A DNA stretch of 9,934 nucleotides from SYIM01 sp041182885. GTDB taxonomy: Bacteria > Pseudomonadota > Gammaproteobacteria > Burkholderiales > Burkholderiaceae_E. Positions 1 to 6,824 of the stretch are shown here, piece by piece (position 1 is the first letter of the stretch; every line of letters starts with the position of its first letter). The notes beneath the pieces are model-generated. The model did no database searches. It saw nothing but the letters and a program-made list of their open reading frames with translations, and was not told the DNA's origin. Made by a program: the position numbers and the translations under genes. Location: positions 1 to 9,934 of the forward strand of contig JBMSQB010000117.1 of the NCBI GenBank assembly GCA_049423065.1, given 5' to 3'.

Positions 1-468
1 CTGGCCGGCAGCGCCGAACTGGCCCTGCAGCCAGGCGGGCAGCCGCAGCACCGGTACGCGCCAGCCGAACAGCTGCTCGGTGAGGGATTCGACCGACGCC
101 GCCTGGTAGTGGCGTCCCTGATGATCGGTGAGCCGTGCGCCCTGCTGGTCGACCTGCGCCTGCGCGATCGTCTGACCGATGGGGGTGGACAGTTCGAGGA
201 GCGTTTTACCGTCGCGTTGGGTGAGCCGGAAACGGCCGCTTGCGTTTTGCGTCTCGCCCGGCGTGCCTGGTTGAGTGTAGAGCGCCGAGAACCTGCCTGC
301 CCACTCGCTGGGCGCGGCGCCGGGCGGCGCGGCATCGGGGGTCAGCGCGGCGCAGCCTCCGAGCGCAAGCATGGCGGCAAGCGCAGTCATTGCGCCGCGA
401 CGAGGCGCGGCTGCAGCGGTGAGCGCAGCCGCTGTCGCCGCATCGCAGGCCCCCCGGGCCTTGTTCAT
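1..468 (-). CDS. lolB: Outer-membrane lipoprotein insertase LolB (3' end cut by window edge)
   Basis: LolB is itself an outer-membrane lipoprotein. It receives lipoproteins from the periplasmic carrier LolA and inserts them into the inner leaflet of the outer membrane. Translating the minus strand from ATG at 468 gives 156 codons open to the edge, so the C-terminus is missing. Visible features are a signal peptide with an Arg-Arg pair at residues 23-24, a hydrophobic stretch, and a lipobox LALGGC with the lipidated Cys39. Residue 40 is Ala, not the Asp that favours inner-membrane retention. The mature part begins with the family-typical WAGRFSAL (56-63), then SGRFRL (78-82) and LLELSTPIGQTIAQ (90-103). 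The start is set by the ATGA overlap with the TPR gene stop, which implies translational coupling. Met27 is an alternative start but would leave the signal peptide without basic residues. The family call is confident; the exact start is less so. Confidence 0.9.
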   Translation of the reverse strand, partial: MNKARGACDAATAAALTAAAAPRRGAMTALAAMLALGGCAALTPDAAPPGAAPSEWAGRFSALYTQPGTPGETQNASGRFRLTQRDGKTLLELSTPIGQTIAQAQVDQQGARLTDHQGRHYQAASVESLTEQLFGWRVPVLRLPAWLQGQFGAAGQ

Positions 469-2222
469 AGGGTGATGTTGAGCCGGACGAGTGTCTCGCG
501 GAGCACTTCATTGGCAGGTTCGCGTTCACGCGCGTCGCGCCAGAGCTGCCTTGCCTCGTCCTGCATGCCTGCCTGCCAAAGGACCTCGCCCAGGTGCACG
601 CCGATTTCGACGTCGGCGCGCAGCGCGAACGCCTTGCGCAGGTAGCGGATCGCGCCCTCGAGGTCGCCGCGCCGGAACAGGACCCAGCCCATGCTGTCCA
701 GGATGTGTGCATCGTCGGGCGCAAGCTCAAGCGCCTTTTCGATCAGGCGCTGTGCTTCGACCAGCCGCAGGTTGCGGTCTGCGAGTGTGTAGCCGAGAGC
801 ATTGTAGGCATGGGCATGATCGGGTTTCACCTCGATCAGCTTGCGAAGGCTGGCCTCAAGCAGGTCGATCCGGTTGACCTTTTCGGCGGCCATTGCGTGG
901 TCGTAGAGCAGGTCGGTGTCGTCGGGCTGGCGCTTGAGCGCATCGTCAAGCACCTTGAAGGCGTCGGCGTACCGACCGGCCTCGCGGAGCACCTGTGCCT
1001 CGATCGCGATGAGTCGGGCGCGGGCGCGCGGGTCGTCGGGGATGCCTTCGCGCAGCACGGACAGTGCCTCGTCGATCCGCTTGAGCCGCCCGAGAATGAG
1101 TGCCCGTCGGATGCGCGCGGTGTCGACCTGCTCGCCGGAATCGACCCTGGCATACCAGCCGATCGCGTCTTCGAAGCGCTTTTCCTCCTCGGCGATCTGA
1201 CCGAGGAACAGCATGGCGATGGCGTTGTCGCGGGCGATCTCCGCAGGCAGGTCGAGATAGCGCTGGAGGTAGCTCTGGGCGAGGCTGCTCTGGCCCGCCT
1301 GCGCCGCCACCTGCGCGAGTGAAAACAGGATCACCGGATTGGTGGGGTCGAGCGCGAGCGCAGCTTCGAACTGGGCGCGCGCATCATCGGCGCGGCCTGC
1401 CTGGGAAAGGAGGCGCGCGAGCGTGAACCGCGCCTCCAGCGAGCGCGGTTCGCGCGCAAGAAACCGCTCGAGGAGCGTGATCGCGCCGTTCAGTCCGCCC
1501 GGCGCGCGTGCACCGTAGCGCGCGGCCATGACCGCAGTGTTTTCATCATCGGGCGAGAGCCGATACGCCTCGGCCGCTTCGGTTGCAGCGCGTTCATGGG
1601 CCTCGGCCGCGGAGGCGATCGCCGCGAGCGCAAGCCGGGCTGCCGCAACCGCCTGGTCGGGGGCGGCCAGCCGCTCGAGAAGCGCAAGCGCCTGTTTCTT
1701 GTCGGGCGCCCGAAGGAGCGCCGCCTGCAGGCTCTCATAGGTTTGCGGCAAGGTGCCGTCGCGGCGGGCGCGTTCGAGCCGGGTGCGCAGGGCGGGTTCG
1801 GCCGTGGAGAGCGCGCCGGTGCTGAGTTGCAACGCATCGACCGTTTGCGCGGCGAGCCTCGATGCCGGTTCGATCTCCAGCCACAGGCGCGCCGCGGTGA
1901 GCGCCCGGTCGGGCGCGCGCGCGGCGAGCGCGAGTTCGGTTGCGCGCTGTGCGAGTCGGGGGTCGCGGGTGCGCCGCGCAAGCGACAGGTACGTGGCGGC
2001 AGAGCTTCCGACCTCGCCACGCTGCGCGGCAATCTCGGCTGCCAGCACCTGGAACAGGATCTGCGGGGAGAGATCGATCTCGGGAAGCGCGCGCGCGGCG
2101 GCGCTTGCCGGTGCCTGATCGGCAGGCGCCTGCGCGACCGCAAGCCCCGCCGCCGCTGCGAGAAGCGCCGCGGGCAGGAAGCGAACCATCAGCGAGCCGA
2201 GCCGTCGGCTGGGTGAATTCAT
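465..2222 (-). CDS. Secreted tetratricopeptide-repeat (TPR) protein upstream of lolB
   Basis: This encodes a 585-aa protein made almost entirely of TPR-like helical repeats, a scaffold for protein-protein contacts. From the start chosen here, residues 1-32 form a signal peptide: SRR near the N-terminus, a hydrophobic core LPAALLAAAAGLAVA, and a likely cleavage after AVA or AQA. The protein is therefore probably periplasmic; there is no lipobox. Degenerate repeats fill the middle. The clearest TPRs are in the C-terminal part from about residue 469, around NALGYTLADR and ILDSMGWVLFRRGDLEGAI. An in-frame start at 2288 would add 22 residues ahead of the signal peptide, so ATG at 2222 is preferred although it lacks a good Shine-Dalgarno sequence. 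The stop overlaps lolB by ATGA. Linkage to lolB suggests an envelope role, but this is inference. No catalytic motif is seen and the molecular function is unknown. Confidence 0.88.
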   Translation of the reverse strand: MNSPSRRLGSLMVRFLPAALLAAAAGLAVAQAPADQAPASAAARALPEIDLSPQILFQVLAAEIAAQRGEVGSSAATYLSLARRTRDPRLAQRATELALAARAPDRALTAARLWLEIEPASRLAAQTVDALQLSTGALSTAEPALRTRLERARRDGTLPQTYESLQAALLRAPDKKQALALLERLAAPDQAVAAARLALAAIASAAEAHERAATEAAEAYRLSPDDENTAVMAARYGARAPGGLNGAITLLERFLAREPRSLEARFTLARLLSQAGRADDARAQFEAALALDPTNPVILFSLAQVAAQAGQSSLAQSYLQRYLDLPAEIARDNAIAMLFLGQIAEEEKRFEDAIGWYARVDSGEQVDTARIRRALILGRLKRIDEALSVLREGIPDDPRARARLIAIEAQVLREAGRYADAFKVLDDALKRQPDDTDLLYDHAMAAEKVNRIDLLEASLRKLIEVKPDHAHAYNALGYTLADRNLRLVEAQRLIEKALELAPDDAHILDSMGWVLFRRGDLEGAIRYLRKAFALRADVEIGVHLGEVLWQAGMQDEARQLWRDAREREPANEVLRETLVRLNITL

Positions 2223-2306
2223 GGGTGTGCGGGGACAGGCAATTGGAGGACGGGGGGCCGCAATACCCGTTCCGGGTGCGGCCATCATGCCCGGATGGTA
2301 GGTTCA

Positions 2307-2330
2307 ATTACACTGGCTCGCAAGCAAGGA
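2307..2330 (-). promoter_or_regulatory. Candidate promoter for the TPR-lolB pair
   Basis: On the minus strand a TGTAAT hexamer (2307-2312) lies 18 bp downstream of a weak TTGGGG (about 2331-2336). Transcription would start near 2300, ahead of both possible TPR gene starts. This is the only AT-rich patch in the 126-bp gap between the divergent TPR and mutM genes. The same patch read on the plus strand contains TACACT (2309-2314), which could serve mutM, but no good -35 lies upstream. Support is from sequence similarity only. Confidence 0.25.
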
Positions 2331-2348
2331 CCCCAAGCGACCCTGTCA

Positions 2349-3173
2349 ATGCCTGAATTGCCTGAAGTGGAAGTGGTGCGCCGTGGCCTCGGACCGCAGG
2401 TGTGCGGAGCGACAGTGCGCGCCGCGCAGGTCCGCGAGGCGCGGCTGCGCTGGCCGGTGCCGGTTGATCTCGAAGCCAGGCTCGCGGGTCGCACGGTGCG
2501 GGCGGTCGAGCGGCGAGGCAAGTACCTGCTGTTCGATGTCGGCAACGGCACCCTGATCGTACACCTGGGCATGTCGGGAACGCTGCGCTGGTTTTCGCAG
2601 GCCCCGCCCCTCATCGCCCACGACCACGTCGATATCGTGACTGACCGCGGAATGCTGCGCTACAACGACCCCCGACGCTTTGGCGCCATGCTGTGGCATG
2701 ACGCCTCCGACGGTCCCGTCGTGGCCCACAGCCTGCTCGCAAGCCTGGGTATCGAGCCGTTTGATGCGCGTTTCGATGGCGACTGGCTCTACCGCGCATC
2801 GCGCGGTCGACGGGTGTCGGTCAAGCAATGGCTGCTTGCCGGGCACTGCGTGGTGGGCGTAGGCAACATCTATGCGTCGGAAAGCCTGTTTCGCGCCGGT
2901 ATCCGACCGACGGTCGCCGCCGCCCGGCTGTCGCGGGTCCGCTGCGATCGTCTTGCGCAGGCGATCCGTGCCACGCTCGCCGAGGCGATCGAGCGGGGTG
3001 GCAGCAGCCTGCGCGATTTCGTCGGGTCCGACGGCAGCGGCGGCTATTTTCAGCTCGATTGCGGTGTCTACGGCCGCGCGGGCGAACCCTGCAGGGTGTG
3101 CGCTGCGCCGGTGAAGCTCATCCGCCAGCAGCAGCGCGCCACCTATTTCTGCGCCACGTGCCAGCCGCGCTAG
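2349..3173 (+). CDS. mutM: Formamidopyrimidine-DNA glycosylase (8-oxoguanine glycosylase/AP lyase)
   Basis: MutM (Fpg) excises 8-oxoguanine and ring-opened purines from DNA and cuts the abasic site by beta,delta-elimination. The 274-aa product has the normal family length. It begins MPELPEVE: Pro2, exposed after Met removal, is the catalytic nucleophile and Glu3 the catalytic acid, so the start must be ATG at 2349 even though an upstream in-frame ATG exists at 2295. Lys58 (RGKYLL) and Asn173 in VGVGNIYASESLF match conserved DNA-binding residues. The C-terminal zinc finger is complete, with Cys248, 251, 268 and 271 and the conserved Arg263 between the pairs. No strong Shine-Dalgarno sequence is visible; AAGGA at 2326-2330 is too far upstream. 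mutY follows after 21 bp on the same strand, probably in one transcript. Nothing is missing or truncated. Confidence 0.97.
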   Translation: MPELPEVEVVRRGLGPQVCGATVRAAQVREARLRWPVPVDLEARLAGRTVRAVERRGKYLLFDVGNGTLIVHLGMSGTLRWFSQAPPLIAHDHVDIVTDRGMLRYNDPRRFGAMLWHDASDGPVVAHSLLASLGIEPFDARFDGDWLYRASRGRRVSVKQWLLAGHCVVGVGNIYASESLFRAGIRPTVAAARLSRVRCDRLAQAIRATLAEAIERGGSSLRDFVGSDGSGGYFQLDCGVYGRAGEPCRVCAAPVKLIRQQQRATYFCATCQPR

Positions 3174-3194
3174 GCGAGGCAGAATCCTCAGCCG

Positions 3195-4292
3195 ATGAAA
3201 GACGCGCACGCCTTTGCCGCAGCGATCGTTCGCTGGCAGGCGCAATCCGGGCGGCATGACCTCCCCTGGCAGGGCACTCGCGACCCCTACCGGATCTGGC
3301 TTTCCGAGGTGATGTTGCAGCAGACGCAGGTGCGCACCGTCATTCCCTACTACCGCCGGTTTCTTGACTCCTTTCCGGACGTGGCTGCGCTCGCTGCGGC
3401 GCCGGTCGAGCGGGTGATGGAACTCTGGAGCGGGCTCGGTTACTACAGCCGGGCGCGCAATCTGCACCGCTGTGCGCAGAGCGTGGTGCGGCAGCACGGT
3501 GGGCGCTTTCCCGACTCGGCCGCGGCGCTTGCCGAACTGCCCGGAATCGGACCCTCCACGGCTGCGGCGATTGCTGCGTTTGCGTTCGGCGAGCGCTCGG
3601 CGATTCTCGATGGCAACGTGAAGCGCGTGCTCTGCCGGCACTTCGGGGTGGCGGGCTGGCCCGGCGAACGGCAGGTTGAGCAGATGCTCTGGGCGATCGC
3701 CCGGCGCGAGCTGCCCGAGCGCGACATCGAGCCCTACACGCAGGGCCTCATGGACCTGGGGGCGCAGACCTGTGTGCGCTCGCGCCCGCGTTGCGACCGT
3801 TGCCCGGTGGCGGCGAGCTGCGTCGCGCGGATCGAGGGCCGTCAGTCTCTGTTGCCGACCGCACGGCCGCCCCGCGCAACACCGGTTCGCGAGGCGGGTT
3901 GGCTGGTGATTCTGGATCAGGATGCGGTGCTTCTCGAGCGCCGCCCGCCTGCCGGCATCTGGGGTGGCCTGCTCAGCTTTCCCGAGGTCGCTCCGGGCGA
4001 GCGCGAGCGCGCAGCCGAGGCCGCTGCGGCGCGCTTCGGTGTTGAACCCTTGCGGGTGACGGCGCTCGCGCCGGTGCACCACGCATTCACGCATTTTCGC
4101 CTGATCGCCTACCCGATGCTGATCGAGATCGGACGCGGCGGCGTGCTGGCCGCCGAGGCGCAGACGCACTGGATTGCGCGGGCCACGGCGACGCAGCAGG
4201 CATTGCCGCAGCCTGTGCGCGGACTGCTCGAACAGCTTGCTGGCTCTGCCTCGGCCCCGCGCAAGCGTCACGACCCGACCGACGGCGGGTAG
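3195..4292 (+). CDS. mutY: Adenine DNA glycosylase MutY
   Basis: MutY removes adenine mispaired with 8-oxoguanine, the step that follows MutM failure in the GO repair pathway. The 365-aa protein has all family parts. These are the catalytic Glu38 in LSEVMLQQTQV; the helix-hairpin-helix LPGIGPSTAAAIAAF (115-129) followed by catalytic Asp139 in ILDGNVKRVL; and the [4Fe-4S] cluster ligands Cys193-x6-Cys200-x2-Cys203-x5-Cys209. A C-terminal NUDIX-like 8-oxoG recognition domain runs from about residue 232 (WLVILDQDAVLLERRPPAGIWGGL) and includes HAFTHF (296-301), equivalent to the loop that recognises 8-oxoG in other MutY proteins. The last 15 residues are polar and basic and look disordered. The gene converges with the LON-domain gene, leaving 6 bp between stops and no obvious intrinsic terminator. 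Confidence 0.97.
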   Translation: MKDAHAFAAAIVRWQAQSGRHDLPWQGTRDPYRIWLSEVMLQQTQVRTVIPYYRRFLDSFPDVAALAAAPVERVMELWSGLGYYSRARNLHRCAQSVVRQHGGRFPDSAAALAELPGIGPSTAAAIAAFAFGERSAILDGNVKRVLCRHFGVAGWPGERQVEQMLWAIARRELPERDIEPYTQGLMDLGAQTCVRSRPRCDRCPVAASCVARIEGRQSLLPTARPPRATPVREAGWLVILDQDAVLLERRPPAGIWGGLLSFPEVAPGERERAAEAAAARFGVEPLRVTALAPVHHAFTHFRLIAYPMLIEIGRGGVLAAEAQTHWIARATATQQALPQPVRGLLEQLAGSASAPRKRHDPTDGG

Positions 4293-4298
4293 TGCGCC

Positions 4299-4913
4299 TC
4301 AGATCACCTGTTCGCGCTGCAGCACTTCATGGATCAGTGCGAGCCTGCGAAGCGGATCGGTGAGCGCCATCAGCATCTGCCGCGATGGCATCGACAGCGG
4401 CAGAAGTTCGGCCAGCCGGTTGGCGATCCAGCCCGCGGCTTCCGGTGCATAGGGCTCGGCGAGGATGCGGCGGGCCGGCTCCGGTTCGCGGGCGCAGATG
4501 TCGTCGATCACGCGACGAATCAGGATCGAGCAGGCGGCGAGTTGCTCGGGAACCGGCACTTCGGGATCGTCTTCGATCAACTCGACCGTGGCGCGGATCA
4601 GCCCGTTGGCCTCGACGCTGCGCTCGATCACGGTGAAGCGCGAAGTGCCCACTGTGCGCAGTTGCAGCACACCCGGTTCGGTCATGTCCCAGTCGGCGAT
4701 ACGCGCCATACAGCCGGTTGATTCATGATCGGCGGGCGTGCCGACCTCCCGGCCCTGCGTGATCAGGCACACGCCAAACGGGTGCGAGCGGTTCATGCAT
4801 TCGCGCACCATGTCCATGTAGCGCGCCTCGAAGATGCGAAGCGGCAGCACCCCACCGGGAAAGAGCACGGTGCCGAGCGGAAAAATGGGCAGCTGCAGGG
4901 GGCGTTCGCTCAT
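4299..4913 (-). CDS. Stand-alone LON substrate-binding-domain protein
   Basis: The 204-aa protein matches the N-terminal (substrate-binding) domain of Lon protease, without the AAA+ ATPase or the serine-lysine peptidase domain. The start of the family is clear in LPIFPLGTVLFPGGVLPLRIFEARYMDMV (residues 8-36), followed by FGVCLITQGREVG (46-58). The C-terminal half (about 120-204) is helical and charged, as in Lon N-domains. It cannot cleave proteins by itself. It may bind unfolded substrates or act as an adaptor, but the role of such stand-alone proteins is not well established. The start is ATG at 4913, overlapping the rapZ TGA as ATGA, so translation is probably coupled to RapZ. Longer in-frame upstream sequence reads out of phase through rapZ and is not real. 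The gene is the last of the minus-strand cluster. Confidence 0.9.
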   Translation of the reverse strand: MSERPLQLPIFPLGTVLFPGGVLPLRIFEARYMDMVRECMNRSHPFGVCLITQGREVGTPADHESTGCMARIADWDMTEPGVLQLRTVGTSRFTVIERSVEANGLIRATVELIEDDPEVPVPEQLAACSILIRRVIDDICAREPEPARRILAEPYAPEAAGWIANRLAELLPLSMPSRQMLMALTDPLRRLALIHEVLQREQVI

Positions 4914-5791
4914 CGGTGTGCGCCTGCCGCCTGCTCGCGCATGGCGACCCCGCGGTGCCGCACCAGCACCTGTTCCCGATTGCGAAAATGGGTGGCGAGT
5001 CGCTCGACGCAGTACACCGAGCGGTGCTGGCCGCCGGTGCAGCCCACCGCCACCGTGAGGTAGCTGCGGTTTTCGAGGATGTAGTGCGGCAGCCAGCTCT
5101 CGAGAAAACGCGTGACATCGTCCACCATCTGCTGCACGGCCGCGATGCCATCGAGGTAACTGGCCACCGCGTGGTCGAGGCCCGTGAGCGGACGCAACTC
5201 CGGCACGTAGAACGGATTGGGCAGGCATCGCACATCGAACACCAGATCAGCGTCAAGGGGCACGCCAGTCTTGTACGCAAAGGATTCGAACAGCAGGGTA
5301 AGTGCCGCGCGGTTGGAGCCAACCACGTCGCGCACCCAGGTGCGCAAGACGTTCGGATGCAGGTCGCTGGTGTCGATGGAGATGCCCAGGCCCTCGAGCT
5401 CGGACAGCAGTTCGCGCTCATGCGCGATCGATTCGGTAAGCGTGGGCACCGCCGCGCCGGGGCTTGCCGATGACAACGGGTGGCGTCGCCGGGTTTCCGA
5501 GTAACGCTGGATCAGGGTGTCGTTGCGCGCATCGAGAAACAGGACCTTCACGTCGTGGCCGTACCGGCTCAGTCCGTGGGCAAGCGATGGCAGCTCGGCG
5601 AGTTCGCGCCCGCCGCGCGAGTCGATGGCCACCGCGACCCGCTCGGCGCCCTGCTCGCTCAGGTGCCCGATCACCTCCTGAAGAAAGCGGACCGGCAGAT
5701 TGTCGATACAGAAAAAGCCGTCGTCCTCAAGCACCCGCAGGGCGATCGATTTGCCGGAACCGGAAATGCCGGTGATCAGGATGACACGCAT
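4910..5791 (-). CDS. rapZ: RNase adapter / nucleotide-binding protein RapZ (YvcJ family)
   Basis: RapZ is a P-loop nucleotide-binding protein. In E. coli it guides RNase E to the small RNA GlmZ and senses glucosamine-6-phosphate, controlling synthesis of cell-envelope amino sugars. The 293-aa product has Walker A GISGSGKS (8-15), FCIDNLP (27-33), the VLFLDARNDTLIQRYSETRRRHPLS block (83-107), VFDVRCLPNPFYVPELRP (184-201), and the C-terminal domain signature GCTGGQHRSVY (250-260), which is nearly the same as in E. coli. The extreme C-terminus is unlike E. coli: the KRKP tail used for RNA binding is absent and the protein ends in an Ala/Gly/Glu-containing segment (281-293). Enterobacterial GlmY/GlmZ RNAs are not expected here, so the RNA partner is unknown. 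The start ATG at 5791 lies 43 bp beyond hprK. The stop overlaps the LON-domain gene. Confidence 0.96.
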   Translation of the reverse strand: MRVILITGISGSGKSIALRVLEDDGFFCIDNLPVRFLQEVIGHLSEQGAERVAVAIDSRGGRELAELPSLAHGLSRYGHDVKVLFLDARNDTLIQRYSETRRRHPLSSASPGAAVPTLTESIAHERELLSELEGLGISIDTSDLHPNVLRTWVRDVVGSNRAALTLLFESFAYKTGVPLDADLVFDVRCLPNPFYVPELRPLTGLDHAVASYLDGIAAVQQMVDDVTRFLESWLPHYILENRSYLTVAVGCTGGQHRSVYCVERLATHFRNREQVLVRHRGVAMREQAAGAHR

Positions 5792-5834
5792 GGGTCGATC
5801 TTACGCGAGCGCGGTGTGTCCCAGCGTCAAGCGC

Positions 5835-6767
5835 CTAGCCGCCGCCGGTTTCGATCATCTGGCGCTGGCGCTCAACGAAGTCGCCCATGGTGTCGAAGCC
5901 GCGCAGCTGCAGCACGGTGCTTCGCACCGCGGCCTCGGTCAGCACCGCGAGGTTGCGACCTGCCGCCACCGGAATCACGACCTTTCGGATGGGCACGCCC
6001 AGCACTTCCTGCGTGAGCGCTTCGAGCGGCAGGCGCTGGTATTCGTTTTCCATGGTGCTGCGGCGAACCAGATGGACGATGAGCTTGAGCTTCATCTTCG
6101 GCCGCACCGCGGTTTCGCCGAAGATGGTCCTGATATCAAGCAGGCCCAGCCCTCTCACCTCCAGCAGATTGCGAAGCAGCGGCGGGCAGCGCCCCTCCAC
6201 GGTGTGCGGTGCGATGCGGCTCAGATCGACCACATCGTCGGCCACCAGTCCGTGGCCGCGGCTCACCAGTTCGAGCGCGAGCTCGCTCTTGCCCAGCCCC
6301 GACTCACCCGAGATCAGGACCCCCATGCCGAGCACATCCATCAGCACGCCGTGCATCTGGCAGGTTTCTGCGGCGGCCTTGCCCAGATAGTGCCGCAGCG
6401 TGTCGATGACGCGTGCCGCAGAGAGCGGGCTCGCGATCAGCGGCATTCGATCGCGCGTGGCCGACTCGATCAGCGCGGCAGGCGGTTGCAGGCTGTCGGC
6501 GACGATGACAGCGGGCGGATGACCGGCAACCAGGTCGGTGAGGATGCCCTGCTGGCGGGCCGGGTCGTGGCGCAGAAAGAAATCAAGCTCCGGCTGACCG
6601 AAGACATGGATCCGGTTGGGGTGGATCAGGTTCAGGTGGCCGATCAGATCGGCCGGCTCGGCTGCGGTGTGCGCCACCTCCCGCGCCTCGCCCGGTCGGC
6701 CAGCCACCCAGGCAAGGCCGAGCTCTTCCGCATTGGCGGCGAACAGATCGGCAACGGTGACGCTCAT
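5835..6767 (-). CDS. hprK: HPr kinase/phosphorylase
   Basis: HprK phosphorylates and dephosphorylates the phosphocarrier HPr on a regulatory serine (Ser46 in Bacillus). In proteobacteria this controls phosphate flow in the regulatory PTS. The 310-aa product has the full two-domain architecture: an N-terminal regulatory domain (about 1-130) and a C-terminal catalytic domain. Key features are the catalytic His139 (MHGVLMDVLG), Walker A GESGLGKS (154-161), the acidic pair Asp177-Asp178 (LVADDVV), the HprK signature LLEVRGLGLLDIRTIFG (201-217), and the C-terminal loop IPVAAGRNLAVLTEAAVR (265-282). The full length argues against the truncated alphaproteobacterial type. A GGAG Shine-Dalgarno sequence 7 nt ahead of ATG at 6767 fixes the start. 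It lies 57 bp downstream of ptsN with a hairpin between them. HPr and enzyme I genes are not in the window. Confidence 0.97.
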   Translation of the reverse strand: MSVTVADLFAANAEELGLAWVAGRPGEAREVAHTAAEPADLIGHLNLIHPNRIHVFGQPELDFFLRHDPARQQGILTDLVAGHPPAVIVADSLQPPAALIESATRDRMPLIASPLSAARVIDTLRHYLGKAAAETCQMHGVLMDVLGMGVLISGESGLGKSELALELVSRGHGLVADDVVDLSRIAPHTVEGRCPPLLRNLLEVRGLGLLDIRTIFGETAVRPKMKLKLIVHLVRRSTMENEYQRLPLEALTQEVLGVPIRKVVIPVAAGRNLAVLTEAAVRSTVLQLRGFDTMGDFVERQRQMIETGGG

Positions 6768-6774
6768 CGCGGCG

Positions 6775-6778
6775 CTCC
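6775..6778 (-). promoter_or_regulatory. Shine-Dalgarno site of hprK
   Basis: The minus strand reads GGAG here, 7 nt before the hprK ATG. It is one of only two clear Shine-Dalgarno sites in this gene cluster and supports independent initiation of hprK after the ptsN hairpin. Confidence 0.7.
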
Positions 6779-6805
6779 AGGTTTGGATGGTGCGTGAGCT
6801 TAGCG

Positions 6806-6824
6806 GTTCGGGGCGCGCCCGAAC
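6806..6824 (-). other. Intercistronic hairpin abutting the ptsN stop codon
   Basis: A perfect 7-bp inverted repeat, GTTCGGG and CCCGAAC with a 5-nt GC loop, starts at the base directly after the ptsN TGA and lies between ptsN and hprK. There is no following run of T on the minus strand, so it is not a standard intrinsic terminator. It may protect the 3' end of a processed ptsN message or tune expression of hprK relative to ptsN. The structure is seen in the sequence; its role is inference. Confidence 0.5.

Noticed and set aside
594..1322. Open frame of 242 codons on the plus strand opposite the TPR gene
   Set aside because: It is antisense to a gene with clear TPR repeats and a signal peptide. 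No family resemblance is seen.
2289..2348. MutM start at 2295
   Set aside because: MutM requires Pro as its first residue after Met removal to act as nucleophile. Only ATG at 2349 gives MPELPEVE.
2346..4271. Open frame of 641 codons on the minus strand across mutM and mutY
   Set aside because: It is antisense to two genes with complete catalytic motifs. Its translation is rich in Arg, Ala and His with no recognisable domain, and it results from high-GC codon bias leaving few stops on the opposite strand.
4273..4290. ACCCG and CGGGT inverted repeat at the end of mutY as a terminator
   Set aside because: The stem is only 5 bp with an 8-nt loop, has no T-tract, and lies inside the coding sequence. 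This is expected by chance at this GC content.
5792..5834. TTGACG (minus strand, 5825-5830) as -35 of a rapZ promoter
   Set aside because: The only -10-like hexamer, TAAGAT, lies 21 bp downstream, too far for a usual sigma-70 promoter. Read-through from hprK is simpler.
5700..6797. Open frame of 365 codons on the plus strand opposite hprK and the start of rapZ
   Set aside because: It is a shadow of the well-supported hprK gene. The composition (His, Gln, Arg) is typical of antisense frames in GC-rich DNA, and there is no ribosome site or domain.
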